A stretch of 64,000 bases of DNA from Prosopocoilus inquinatus (lineage: Eukaryota; Arthropoda; Insecta; Coleoptera; Lucanidae), in contig CM069871.1 of the NCBI GenBank assembly GCA_036172665.1, positions 61,130,713-61,194,712 on the forward strand. The letters run 5' to 3'. Both the position numbers and the translations under genes were made by a program. Shown in pieces: positions 43,996-55,939 of the stretch. Position 1 is the stretch's first letter. Every line of letters begins with the position of its first letter. Below the pieces are notes generated by a model, which was not told the origin of the DNA, did not search any database, and saw nothing but the letters and a program-made list of their open reading frames with translations.

Positions 43996-44607
43996 ATGCG
44001 CAAAAACGAAGTAGCAATAAAACCAGAAAGTCAAAGTTCGATATTGATTAATCTTAAAATTCAAAAATATCTTAAAGTATCTCGTAAACATGAATTGACA
44101 CGTGCGCGAGGAGATTTCCATTGGTCTCGAAGTCATCTTTCACGGTTAAAAATTTTATGGAAATTAATTCCAAAATTATCAATTTATGCAAAAAAATACT
44201 AGTGATTATTACAATTAAATAAATTGAATCAAATTGAATCAACTTGACAAAAGCAACCAAAGTATGGACAAAATTACACAAACGTGACTTGATTTATTGA
44301 TTTGTTTGAGGCTTGATTGAAAATATTGTTTCGGAATATACGATTCCAGAATGAACACAAAAAGCGAAAGAACTTACCTTCGGATGAAGATGTCCACGTT
44401 ACGAGGATCGCACAGAATAACATTCCGGGTCCAGGGGTTCTATCGTGCACCCAGCGAGGTGGTTTGTTAACTGACAACGAGACAGCCTGATGTAGGATAG
44501 ATCGAAAGCTTGATACGGGTACGGTACGGGTTCGTGATTCGGTAAAAGGAAGCGGAGCAAAAAAATAAACGCCTACAAGTTAACAAGGAACCCTTAAGTA
44601 AAGTTAA
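43996..44607. other. Spacer between the direct repeats, no gene identified
   Basis: Contains CGAAG|GTAAGTTC on the minus strand near 44378, preceded by CGTAACGTGGACATCTTCAT, a possible donor. The open frame there (44477-44274) matches nothing I know. Confidence 0.25.
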
Positions 44608-44852
44608 AAGATGAATTGTTGTCGTCACAGGTGGACGTTGGTTAATACCGGCGGTCAGCTCAAGAGTTTCGGAGAGAGGGTCGTGGCTAAAAATAATTAA
44701 TAAGGAAAATTCCATAACAGTTGTTTATTTAAACTTATTCAGCGGTAGGTGCCAGCTGAAGTAAACGCAACAAACGTATCTAATACATCCATGCAACCAT
44801 AAATAACTTGAATTTTATGAAAGGCGGGGGTGTCCAATTCAATAATTCAATA
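44608..44852. repeat. ~240-bp direct repeat, copy 2
   Basis: Second copy, 856 bp downstream in the same orientation. The copies might be LTRs of a small element or a tandem duplication with spacer; the ends do not show clear TG..CA. Confidence 0.75.
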
Positions 44853-44860
44853 ATGTAAGT

Positions 44861-46204
44861 AAACTCCTGTTCAAAATTAACGCATCACTATGAAAATCGG
44901 CGATAGGTTTGTAATTTTTAACCACTATTCAATAACAATAACGTTTATCTTAATATAAAACCTGACAATTAGATAACATTACTGCAATACAACGATTCAT
45001 GTACGTTCATCATCTTTAACATTCATGAATTAAACTTTCAGAGATAAAAATTTTTAAAAAAGAAACAATTTCGTTGAATACCATAAGAAAAAAAAACTAA
45101 ATACCATAACGTGTAGCACCACTTATAGCTTTGATGATTGTCCAAATTGTTTCTTGTGAAAGGTAATCCGTTCTGCAAGAGCGAGATGTTCTAGTTTTAG
45201 GCTTGTGGGATCAACACCTCACTGTTTTTTTTAGAACATCCCATAAGTGCTCTGAGTAAAACTGAGCATTCATTGATGAACTTTGTTGAATGGAAACTAA
45301 GTAAATACGGGCGTCGAAACTGATTCTTCGTCAGAACATTCTTGACCCTCCACCAAATGGTTCTCTTGCAGAGATTACAAGCAGCAAATTCTTCTCCAGG
45401 CCTGCACCATACTCGTTCTCAACCATCTGATGATTTTAAGCGCACTTTTGTTTCATCGGTAAACAACACTCGCTCCCAATCTTCTATGGACCAATGTTGA
45501 TAATCTCTCGCAAATCTTAATTTGACTATTCTGCATCATATGGTGAGCAGCGGTGCAATTGCAGACCTTCTACCAGTTAGCTCTGATTCTCTAAGCATTC
45601 CCCTGACATTACTGACAGATAGTGATGATAGTTCATTGCTAACTTCAAACTTGTACATCTCCTGTTTCTTTAAAAACCTGTTACCGAACAAAGTGCTCAT
45701 CCCTTATAATTGTAGCCCTCTTCCTACTCTGTCCACGTATTCTTGCGTATGCCCCAGTTTCTCTGTACCTTCTAATCATCCGACTAACTGATGAATGGTC
45801 AACACCTAGCAAATTAACTACATATCGCATACTTCGTCTTTCGTTTAACAAAGTTGACGCTCTTAGGCAACCCTCAGTTGTTAAATACCGTGGTCTATTC
45901 ACGTTTTTGGGATGCAAGAATACGGAACTGATATTCTGTTCAAGACGCACTAGTTTTCAAAACTTATCACGCAACGAAATCAATAATAAATTATTTTAAA
46001 CTTGAATTTAAATTTAATTTATCTTAATAATACAAAACTTCATATAACGAACAGTCTAATGGATTTACGAGACGTAATAATTGTCAAACTTTATTTATTT
46101 TGAAGTAGGTCACCTATGATTCAGTAAAAAAACATAATAACTTCGCCAATAAAAAAAATGGAAATAAAAAGTAAGCGGTGCCTTAATTTTAAAACAGGAG
46201 TTTA
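44861..46204 (-). mobile_element. Tc1-like element, 1.34 kb, defective
   Basis: TIRs TAAACTCCTGTTCAAAATTA (left) and, inverted, TAAACTCCTGTTTTAAAATT (right), with TA at both sides. A broken transposase lies inside on the minus strand. Confidence 0.82.
45130..45950 (-). pseudogene. Tc1-family (DD34E) transposase, internally deleted
   Basis: N-terminus: paired-like HTH in RASTLLNERRSMRYVVNLLG, VDHSSVSRMIRRYRETGAYA. Then, in other frames, HWSIEDWERVLFTDETKVRL carries the first catalytic Asp. Sequence then passes from a region just after the beta strands to SEHLWDVLKK, which normally follows the third acidic residue, so the second Asp and its surroundings are deleted. Several frameshifts. Confidence 0.8.
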
Positions 46205-46229
46205 TTAATTATACACGGTGGGTCTTTGG

Positions 46230-47270
46230 TATCGATTTCTTCAATAGCGCCCATATGTTTTAAGGGAAAGTAAAGGAAGAACCATACGGACAGATAGAAG
46301 ACGAAGGAGTCGGTAGAAGAAGCTCTCAGCGAAAATAAATTTAACTGGCCCCGAAGGAAAGGAAAGAAGTCGAAGATGAGGACGAGAGAAGAAATTGAAG
46401 ATATTGTTAGAGTGGGAAGAGGAATAGTATGTGCAAGTACAGATTAAAGAAGAAGGAAGGAAGAAAAATTTAATACGTAGACGTGACTTGGAGAGAGAAG
46501 ACCTCGGAGAAAAAAGAAAAGACCAATCGAAGAAAAAAAAAACAAAAAAGGTAAAACGGAACGAAACAAATGACGATCGACCGTAGCAGTGCGACGAACG
46601 CTTAGGAAGCCGGTTGAATTTGCATCAAAAAAATAAAATAAATAAATGAACGAAGAACAAAAAGAAAAAGAGAAGGAAAGGAAAATTTTCCATTTTCGTT
46701 TCTGTCGAAAAATCGACGACCCTAATAATAATTCTGATCCAAATCATGATTAAAATAAAATTAAACAAGTGACGATCGATCGCGCGCAGCAAATTTTTAC
46801 GAGCGCGGTTTATTTATTTATTTATTCTTTTTTTTTTTCATTCGAAAAGAGATCAGCGACGCTCCTTTCACTTCTTTCTTTCTTTTGTTTTTTTTTTTTT
46901 TTTTTGGATAACAGAAAACGACAAAAGCAACGTAAAATAAAAGTAAACGAAATTTTAAAAAAATGATTGATAAATGTATTAATAAAATAAATTTAAAAAC
47001 AGAAGAGAAACAAGAGACGATCGATTACATCGAACAAATCTTCGATTGTTTGTTTCGTTCGTCATCGAGAGAAAGAAAGAAAGAAAAAAAGAGAAACAAA
47101 AGATGTACGGATCGCATTCTCTTTTTCGTCATCGGTGAAGTAAAATCAATGTGAAACGATACAAAACAAACGACGATCGGTTGCGGCAAAAAGAAAGAAA
47201 AAAAGAAAAAGGAAACAAAAATCTGTCCACCCGTGAATCAACTGTTTTCCATATTTTGCTTTCGAAGGTC
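46230..47270 (+). repeat. Purine-rich tract with recurring GACGATCG motif
   Basis: Plus strand is rich in A and G with GAAAGAAAGAAA-type simple repeats. GACGATCG occurs at about 46571, 46771, 47016 and 47171, each after an AAACAA-like run and followed by RYYG-type sequence, suggesting a diverged ~200-bp unit. No protein is credible here. Confidence 0.6.
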
Positions 47271-47319
47271 CAAGAAAAATTCTATCTCAGCAAATTATTT
47301 CCACGTATACAGCATGTTC

Positions 47320-48345
47320 CATAAGTTAGTTATCTTATACTTTATTTAAATAGAATGTACCAATTTTTATTGCAGATTTCGACAGACCCCTTAAAAATAA
47401 GCATTTTCTATTCAGCAACTATAGAACCATTCGCAATCTACAGCTATTCAAGTGAATTAAAGAGCTAAAATGTAGAGGTATTTTATTTATAATCAGCGGA
47501 TAAAAAAAATCTTTAGTGTACATAACTAATTACAAATATTGTGTAGAACATTCCTTATGAATAAGAACAACATTTTTTTCTATACGTTTGCACAGAAACA
47601 ATTGAAACTTAAAAGTTAAAATTTCTCAAATAATTTAAATGGAACGCCCTGTACATTTTAACACATTCGAATAGCTCCTTAAATTCTGTTTCTAACAAAT
47701 GCATCTTGTATTGGTCTGAAGCTTACGGTTTTAGAGATATCTGCACTTAATGTTAGAACTACTGGCAAGAACCATATTTCAAGAAAATAAACAAAAAAGA
47801 AAGGGCACAATTACGTTTATCTGTTAATTCTCAAGGAAATATTGACATTTGTAAATAATCCGAGAACTTAAGTTCACTATAAGAATTGCTTACAGCTGGC
47901 ATTAACTAATTGCTAAAGTTCTAACAAAGAAATTCAAAGTGTAATTTTGATTTAATGAAACTTGTACTGATCAATCCTTCAATTTATTTATATATATATT
48001 TCGCTATTTATATATATTTATATTTAGCTATTCGAATGTGTTAAAATATACAGGCGTTCCTTTTAAATTTTTTGAAAAATTTTAACTTTTAAGTTTCAAT
48101 TGTTTCTGTGCAAACGTACATAAAAAATGTTGTTCATATTAGGTACACTAAAGAATGTTTTTATCCCGTGATTATGAATAAAATACCTTTACATTTTAGT
48201 TCTTTAATTCAATTGAACAGATATACATTGTGAATGGTTCCATTTAGGGCTATATAGGCACATAGTTGCTGAACAAAAAATGTTTATTTTTAAAAGATCT
48301 GTCGATATCTGCAATAAAAACTGATACATTCCATTTAAAAAAGTA
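47320..48345. mobile_element. Foldback element, ~320-bp inverted arms
   Basis: 47325-47660 is the inverse of about 48045-48345. Shared marks: AACAATTGAAACTTAAAAGT and ACTTTTAAGTTTCAATTGTT, TTTTTATTGCAGAT and ATCTGCAATAAAAA, and ACGCCCTGTA/TACAGGCGT at the inner edge. The ~380-bp spacer (47660-48040) contains an inverse, diverged copy of part of the 15644-16100 block. Confidence 0.8.
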
Positions 48346-48555
48346 TAAGTTTGATAGATAAATCAGTTATCGCACATGCTGTATGTGAAAATAGTTTGTT
48401 GAGATAGAACTCATTATAGGCAGGCGATAACTTTTGTAGGAGACATTTTCTTTTATAATTAATAGTTAAGGCGCTATTGAAGAAATCGATACCAATGTAA
48501 GATATTTCTAAGCTTCTGTGATTAATTTTATGACAACTGCATTTTATGTTAGTTA

Positions 48556-48968
48556 TACTGGGTGTCTCATAACGTAAGGATGAGCTTGAAGGGTACCTAG
48601 GGGAGATCAAACTAAAGCTTTTTTCTTAATAAAGTTTTGGTAAAAAGTCAATAACTAAAACGTTGTAAGAGCCTATTCCTACGCCTACTCATTAAAATAA
48701 AACTTGGAAATAGATTCACATAGACATTTTATGAATGGTGGTTTCGATAAATTTAGAGTTTATTTGACAATAAAGTTGCAGTTTGTGAAATAATTTTAAT
48801 TAATTAGGAAGTTATGGGTGTAAAGTAAAGAAGAAATTAAGACAGTTAAACTGCTGCAATTTTCTTATTATTGGGTTTCGGTCAAAAGCGAATTAAGAAA
48901 AAAGCTTTATTTTGATCTCCTACAGCTGACCTTTCAATCTCCTCCGTAGGTTATGAGACATCCAGTAT
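48556..48968. mobile_element. ~410-bp MITE, TIR ACTGGGTGTCTCATAAC
   Basis: Left ACTGGGTGTCTCATAACGTA and right inverse of ACTGGATGTCTCATAACCTA. The inverted similarity extends inward (GAGATCAAACTAAAGCTTTT against AAAAGCTTTATTTTGATCTC). Non-coding. Confidence 0.8.
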
Positions 48969-49290
48969 GTTTATCTACTTTTGCATTCCTTGTAAGAATT
49001 CCTGATTGTTTTACATCTGTTGTTATGAGCGTTCAACTTTCACACGCTAATTACATGCTCTACGATTTTCTTTTATTTATATTCTCTTTTAAGCAATTTG
49101 CTGTGCACGCGGTGTTTAAAGATGCATTAGAAATTACTTTCACTGAAAAGTTTTAATTTAATTTCCATGTACGTATTTAGTTCCACCTTCATTAGAGTAT
49201 AGCAGAAGACTCTAATACTTCTAAGAACACAAATTTCTAGGCCCTTCTTAAATTCACCGAAATGACGTAGGAGTTTCACAGTTTTGTTAA

Positions 49291-49960
49291 GTATCTACAC
49301 CTTTTCAATTTCAAATTGGGACTAAACAGTTTCAAATTGGGTCTAAACAATATCAAATTTAGACTAAACAAATTTAAATTGGCAATAAACAATTTCAAAT
49401 TGGGAATAAACAAATTCAAATTGCTCCGTGCCACTTTTCAATTGAGGATGTTTTAAGAGAGGGAAAATTTGTCAATAATCATTTGTTGAGATTTTTCCTG
49501 GAGGTCCTGTCTAAATACTGGTGTTAAAGAGACTTAGAAATCCAAATGCCACAAATTTTAGTAGGCGAAGCCAATCATTGCGCAGATGGAATATCTTTTA
49601 CAAAATTAGAAAATATAATGAGACAAAATATTACTAATAAAATTACCGTATCTAACTATACATATAAGATTTGTTGAAAACATCCAAAAATTCATACCTG
49701 TTGCGTAAATGCGGTTAATGTAAAATTTTGATTTAGGCATATAATTATTAGTTAAGTAGTTTCATTTCATTTTATTATTACCTACCAGCTTGAATCTTTT
49801 CTGAATTAAAATATTTTATCCAATTTGAATTTGTTTAAACCCAATTTGAATTTGTTTATTCCCAATTTGAATTTGTTTAGTTCCAATTTGAATTCGATTA
49901 TTCTTAATTCGAAATTTGAGTTTGTTTAGTCTCAATTTGAAATTGAAAAGGTATAGATAC
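49291..49960. mobile_element. 670-bp TIR element with ~21-bp subterminal repeats
   Basis: GTATCTACACCTTTTCAATT at the left is inverted at the right (GTATAGATAC end). Both arms then contain five or so tandem copies of a CAAATTGGGAMTAAACAA-type unit (49305-49440) or its inverse (49815-49945). The ~370-bp middle is non-coding. Confidence 0.85.
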
Positions 49961-49990
49961 AATATGTAAATACTTTCTGTGTATCTAAAA

Positions 49991-51282
49991 ACGTGGGCTG
50001 CTGGAAAATTTTCTGGAATCCAGTAGGTCTAGAATTGTTAGCGTTTATCAACTGCCATATTTGAAAAAAATGACGTTTTTCGCCTATAATTCTATTGACA
50101 GTTCCTATCCAAGTGAACTAGTTTTGTTTGTACAGCATTTGAGAAAAAATAATTTTGTGTAAACATGGAAATCTCGCGTGAAAATTTTCGTGCCATGATT
50201 TTTTACGATTTCAAATTTGGTCTAACGCCGAAACAATGCCTCGATCGGCTCCATTTCGCTTTTGGAGATGAAGCACCATCAAAGAGCAGTGTTTATAATT
50301 GGTTTGCCGAATTCCAGCGTGGACGTACCTCTCTCACTGACGAATTTCGTGAAGGTCGTCCATCAACATCTGTTGTTGCCACTAATGTAGATGCTGTGCG
50401 TGAAATGCTTGAACGAGATCGACATGTGACATACCGTGAGATTCAAGCATCCTTACGCATTGACATGAAAGCAATATACCAGATTTTGCATGATCATTTG
50501 AACGTACGAAAGCTTTGCAGTCGTTGGATCCCACAAAATTTAACAGAAGCGCAAAAGCAGGGTCGTGTCAAATGGTGCGTAGAAATGCTCAAGAAATTCA
50601 ATGGAGGTCGTTCAAATTTAGTTTATAACATCGTTACTGGTGACGAAACGTGGATCTATTCGTACGAGCCAGAAAGTAAACAACAATCTACCGTTTGGGT
50701 ATTTCAAAATGAACCAAAACCAACAAAAGTTGTCCGTTCATGCGGTGTTGTGAAGCAAATGATGGCGGTTTCTTAGGTTTAACTGGACATGTAGCAACCG
50801 TGGCTTTAGAGGATCGAAAAACCGTGAATGCTGATTGGTATACTACAATTTGTTTGCCGGAAGTCACAGATCAAATAAGAAGAAACAATCGAAATCGATG
50901 AATTATTCCCCATCATGACGACGCCAGCTCTCACTCAACCCGTCAAACAGTTGATTTTTTGTCCAACAAAAATGTTGAATTAATGACTTTTTGTCCAAAT
51001 TCACCTGATTTATTATCTAATGATTTCTTTTTGTTCCCAAATATCAAAAATAAAATGCGTGGTGAGCGATTTTCGTCGGCTGAAGCGGCGGTTGAAACAT
51101 TCCGGACACTGGTTTCTGAGGTACCATCTTTAGAGTGGAAAACGTGCTTTAGAAATTGGTTCGAGCGTATGCAAAAGTGTATTGACGTCAAAGGCGAATA
51201 CTTCGAAAAACAATGATACCGTTTACCAAATTTCATATGCGTTTTTTCATATCGTTTCCAGAAACTTTTCCAGCAGCCCACG
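49991..51282 (+). mobile_element. mariner copy 1
   Basis: TIRs ACGTGGGCTGCTGGAAAATT and, inverted, ACGTGGGCTGCTGGAAAAGT. Length about 1.29 kb, as expected for mariner. A TA follows the right end; at the left the duplicated TA is not obvious. Confidence 0.9.
50165..51216 (+). pseudogene. mariner transposase, frameshifted near residue 198
   Basis: MEISRENFRAMIFYDFKFGL opens a 203-codon frame with both helix-turn-helix regions (SSVYNWFAEFQRGRTSL; HVTYREIQASLRIDMKAIYQ), the linker WIPQNLTEAQ (WVPHEL-type) and the first catalytic Asp in TGDETWIYSY. The frame is lost near 50757; HHDDASSH and the third Asp (NSPDLLSNDFFLFP, canonical YSPDLAPND) occur in another frame to the stop at 51216, ending CIDVKGEYFEKQ. 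Inactive as it stands. Confidence 0.9.
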
Positions 51283-51289
51283 TATATTG

Positions 51290-52220
51290 TATATTATTCA
51301 TATATTCATACGAAAACTCAGTTAATGTTCACATAGAAACTCTGTTTGGATTGCAAAGTATCTGTATCTGCATCTGGATACATATTTCTGAAAGTATCTG
51401 CATCTCTATCTAGATATACTAGTGGAAATGCATCTTTAACAGCACTGGTAATTAACATCTCCTCTACCAAAGAAAGTGATGTTATACAATTAAGTTTAAA
51501 TAGTTGCCATTAAATTAATTTATTGATTACTGATCTGTGTAATGGAGTTCCCAGTAAAACCGTAAAGAATATTTTTACTGAGGAGTGGAACACGTAAAAA
51601 AATACAAAAGCACTGTAAACAACGGATTTACAATAACACCTGTGTTTTCTCAGAGTTAATATCACACGTTGTGGAGGTACACATAACTGTTTCATCAATT
51701 AGGATTTTGTTTGGTGTTAAGTGGTGTAACAGTAAATTCCAGTTTTCGAAATGGATCAAATGCAAAATACCAATTCGTAAAAATTTATTTACTATTCAAA
51801 GCCGCCGCAGGCGACAAAATACTTATGTATTAATAACTGTACGCACCGTAGGAATAACCATTTTAATTAATGGTGTGTTTCAGAACTGGACTGGAGGACA
51901 TTCTTCGACGAAGTGGTCGTCGCAAACGTAATAAGCGCGCTCTAATGACTTTTTAACAACCAAACCGAAACGTGATTGTGATTAAATCGGAGGAACGAGA
52001 ATGTTTTTCGGGCGCAACGAAAGTTCACAGTCAGAGATTATTATTAACGTCATCGCAAGTGGAACGTGAAATTGCCAGCGATTGGAAACAATTAACGCCG
52101 AAAATGAAGCAGTTTCTTTGGAACAGATCCAAAAAGTGACAGGAGATTGCTTTGCAAACTTTATTAACACAGCAAAACAATTTATTTTTATATTTTGTTT
52201 TAAAATGTTCGTAATAGTAT
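51290..52220. other. No firm gene; short coding-like patch
   Basis: Around 51900-52130 the plus strand has open stretches (for example QVEREIASDWKQLTPKMKQF, reminiscent of an HMG-box helix) with an acceptor-like GTGTTTCAG at about 51881. Frames are short and broken, so I make no functional call. Confidence 0.2.
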
Positions 52221-52221
52221 C

Positions 52222-52800
52222 TACAGTGTGCTGCATTTTGAAACGGAACATAGGAAATCCCATGTTAATTTAAAGGTGCTCGAATATTGGCTTCCCTAAT
52301 TATTTTACAGCAAAATTACATTTAGGTTTCTTAAAGTACTCTTCAAGATGTATCTGTCTGTGAAGTTTGAGAATTTTTGCATACGCTGAGTTTTAAGATA
52401 TTTAGAAAAAGATTCTGTAACTAAAATCATTTTATACCAAACTATCAGCACATCCTTGATCAATGATAGTGAAAACTGAACAGATAATTAAGAAATCTAG
52501 TTCGTCTTTGAAAAAGATTGATAGAAAAACTTTTCCATTAATTTATTTTATATTATATATATTGATCAAGGCCGTGCTGATAGTTTGGTATAAATTGAAT
52601 ATCGTTACTGATCTTTTTTAAATATCTTGAAACTGAGCGAATGAAAAACTCTCAAACTTTGCAGACACATTCATCTTGAAGAGCACTTTAAGAAACTTAA
52701 ATGAAATTTTGCTGTAAAATAATTAGGGAAGCCAATATTCGAGCACCTTTAAATTAACATGGGATTTCCTATGTTGCGTTTCAAAACGCAGCACCCTGTA
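52222..52800. mobile_element. ~580-bp MITE with ~240-bp inverted arms
   Basis: TACAGTGTGCTGCATTTTGA at the left; inverse of TACAGGGTGCTGCGTTTTGA at the right. The arms share CCATGTTAATTTAAAGGTGC, TAATTATTTTACAGCAAAAT and a CTATCAGCAC/GTGCTGATAG inner end. Confidence 0.85.
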
Positions 52801-52809
52801 TATAAAAGA

Positions 52810-53290
52810 GAACAAGTTTCATAAGACGCGAGTTTAGCGCACGCGTCCAGTTTTAGAAAACTCGTCTTCGACTCGTTTTTTAAATGGACACTGGACAAAT
52901 GCGCAAAATATCTTATGAAACGTGTACTTTATAATGTTTGTTCTATTTTGGTTCTTCAAAAAGAAGCTTAAAACCCTGCCTTATTTTCTAAGTTAATGTA
53001 GGAAAATTTAGTTTTCTTGTTGGCTTCAAATAAATCACTTTGAAGTTTATGCTTATAATTAAATGTTTTTTGAGTTTATAAATGAAGTGTTTTATAAAAT
53101 ATAATAATATATAATAAAAGTAAATTCAAACATCCGTCATTTGGAAAATAGGTTTGAAATTTGACATTTAAACGAATTTAGCTATGTATGTTGCCACCAA
53201 CCTGACAAAATAAAATTTCGTGTGCTTCAATGTTCTACTTTGTGAAATCCAAATGACTCATTTGGATTTCACAATACGAGTATAAGTCGT
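52810..53290. other. No gene seen
   Basis: AT-rich. CAAATGACTCATTTGGATTT near 53255 lies in a short palindrome (AAATCCAAATGAC / TCATTTGGATTT). Nothing else recognised. Confidence 0.4.
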
Positions 53291-53298
53291 TAAATTAT

Positions 53299-53710
53299 TT
53301 ATTTGTTATTGAAAAATAGCAATTTAAAACATATGAAATCGTAATATTCCTCAGTCGACTTCGGCGATGGTAAAATCCAAGATTCGTCGCAATTATTATT
53401 GTTTAGTGACGGACGCTGCTGGATCGCCGCAAAAAGTGAAGAAATCTTCCCGGTGAAAATGTAGAAACCGCGTGCAAGAAATTCTTTCACTTCTTCGTCG
53501 TCGGAGACGAACGGTACTTACCATGTACGACGGGCGTTGGGAAAACATGCGACATTTTCTTTTTTAAATGGCACTCAACGGGTGCCTTTCAGTCGGAGCC
53601 GAACGCGGCGGAATTTTTATGGCCTTTTCGATCTGGCACGTCGAATAAATTACTGTCTTTTAACGGATTTTGCAGAATACCGGCGGCTACAAGAAAACCC
53701 AAAAAAAAAT
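53299..53710 (-). CDS. Possible 3'-terminal exon(s) of an unknown gene
   Basis: The minus-strand frame VPFVSDDEEVKEFLARGFYI continues FTGKISSLFAAIQQRPSLN and SWILPSPKSTEEYYDF to a stop at 53299. Composition and codon use look like real protein and unlike the AT-rich surroundings. Upstream, TACATG|GTAAGTACC (about 53523) is donor-like and LQNPLKDSNLFDVPDRKGHK (about 53670-53610) is another coding-like patch. I do not recognise the protein. The left edge of the repeat at 53716 may have cut the gene, so it may be a relic. Confidence 0.3.
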
Positions 53711-53715
53711 AGTTG

Positions 53716-54666
53716 TGCCCTTTTCTTTTGTTCATTTTCTTGAATATTGTTTTTGTCAGTAGTTCTAACTGTAAGTGCAGATATATCGAAAACCGTAAGC
53801 TTCAGACCAATTCAAGTTGGGTTTGTCAGAACCAGAATTCAACGAGCTACTCGAATATGTTAAAATATACAGGGCGTTCGATTTAAATTTTTTGACCCTG
53901 TATATTTTTTATATTTCCGATTTTTTGAATTCAGCTGTAAATAATATTCAGTAGCTTATATTTATATTACCATCCAAATTCAAATTATGCGCGGCAAATT
54001 TAAAATAAACTTCAATGAAATTTCTACGAAATATTTCAATGAAATGAAATTTATGCCAAATATTTCGGCTTTACAACACTAATAACGATATTTGAAAGAA
54101 TGCAGGCAACCTTTCTACTTTTGTTGATGATTTTTGATTAAATTTAATGGGAAAGTATTTAGTTTCTGCGCTTGCGTTATACAGGGTCTCCCAAGTTGAG
54201 TGGCCTATTAAAAGTTTTCGAGGAAGGAAATATTCAAAAAATATAAAACTTAGCAGGCTGCCACGGCGGAAGGTGATCTTTCAGACTAAAATATTTTCAC
54301 TTTTATATCACTTTCGGTTATACCGGAAGTCGCCGCTAACTTTCTTATTTTAAAAGGAATGCTATATTTTTTATTGCAAATTCTGATTCTACGCATTAGT
54401 CTAAGTAAAAATTGTTAAGGCTTCCCTATACTTAAATGTAACCGATTTTGAAATATCTGGAGATTTATCTAAAAAATTGTTTTGGTCAGCTTTCGTTGAA
54501 GAGATTGTATTTATGATACTTTCAAATTTAGAAATTCAGGTGGCATGTCGTTTTGAAGTACTATCATCAGTCTTTCAAATAGTGTCCTAATTATCCCTGA
54601 AAAAGTCACAGGCTGGTCATAAAATGGTGTCGAACCTCACTATGTTTAACTGCCCAAAACTCAGTT
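53716..54666. repeat. Dispersed block X+MITE, copy 2
   Basis: Nearly identical to 15644-16604. Here the MITE is complete and is followed at 54689-54750 by ATCGATTAGTATTAGTATTC, which also follows MITE copy B (in inverse, 19800-19850), so the shared unit extends past the MITE. Confidence 0.85.
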
Positions 54667-54688
54667 TTCATAAATGGAACACCCTGTA
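54180..54688 (+). mobile_element. 508-bp MITE family, copy C (complete)
   Basis: From TACAGGGTCTCCCAAG to GGAACACCCTGTA, with both TIRs. The mid-element palindrome is altered by one base compared with copy A. Confidence 0.85.
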
Positions 54689-55099
54689 CATCGATTAGTA
54701 TTAGTATTCCCTATATCCATCTGCAGTAGTTTTCTTGTTATCAGTAATTTTTTTATTATAATGGTATATTTTTCTTGAATAATTGTATTTTTTAGCAGTA
54801 AGTGACGAGAAAACAAAAATATTTATTGAGTTATAACACTAACAGATAAGTCACATGATTGTTTTTTAATTTTAGATAAAGTTGGCCATGAAAAGCAAAA
54901 AGAAGAGGAAGTGGCGACCTACAATAAGAACAAAAGAAGTTATTGGAAATTCTGTAGTAAATTTTTATGTAGTGTATCTTTCTACGGCCTCCATTTATCT
55001 AAACTTTTAAAAGTCATATACAGTACAAACAAGTAACAAAGAAATTAACAAAATTAACAAAGCAAATGAAAAGTATCCTTACTATTGCAAAATTGTAAC

Positions 55100-55935
55100 A
55101 TTGTAAAATAACTACAAAGCTTGTTCAAATTGCCTGCCATTCATGCGGAGGCAATTTCTTATTCGTGATACAACACCCTCTGCGGTTGCTCGTCGTATTT
55201 CCATGGGATTTAAATTTTGAAAGCAATTTATAACTCGATTTTCGAGATCTTGCCTATCATTTACAGGTTCACGATAAACCTCCGATTTAATTTTACCCCA
55301 CAGATAGAAATCCAATGGCGTAAGATCAGGTGATCGCGGGGGCCATCTCAAAGGACCGTGGCAGTTCTCAAAATGTCTAAATAACGACGAGAATTTCGAT
55401 TTTCGTTATAAATAAAATAGGAACATCTGTTATCCTTCAAAATTGCAAAAACGTTAAAACTAAATTTATTTTGGAATCCTCTCTCTCTAACAAAATGTGA
55501 ATTTTCCCTTGTCCATACGTGAGAATTATGCCTATTTAAAATTCCTTCATGAGTAAACTTACCCTCATCTGTCCAAATGATCTTCTGATGAAACGGTGGT
55601 CTTCTTGATAATGTATCAAAAGTGCTTCACAAAAAAATCGTATTTGAATCGCCGGATCTTCTGGTTGCAAATCGTTAACAGTAACGAACTTGTAATCATG
55701 CAATTTATGCTTTTCTTCATTGCCAGTTACAGGACACGACGAAGTTTTCTTTGGTCTAACGGTACCACTTCTTAAAAAGTTTCGTTCATACCTTCTAAAT
55801 TTTTTTTCGGTCATTGGCGGTAACTGCGGATACATTTCATTAAATCTTCTACATGTTCTCGTAACAATTTTATTGCATTCTCCATGAAAGTAAAATAAAT
55901 TTAATAATTGTTCATTAGAATAACCAAAATCAATG
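55100..55935 (-). pseudogene. Tc-like (DUF4817/Tc3-type) transposase, second copy
   Basis: N-terminus 55935-55640 as at 19172-19508 (EKKFRRYERNFLRSGTVRPK). Then a one-base loss (TTCTGATGAAAC here, TTCTGCATGAAAC at 16660) shifts the frame at the IIWTDEGKF catalytic region. A deletion then joins YLDIL to LRWPPRSPDLTPLDFYLWGK (third acidic region, 55351-55112), removing the second Asp. Inactive. It preserves the empty target site of the DD81E transposon at about 55613. Confidence 0.8.
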
Positions 55936-55939
55936 AATG

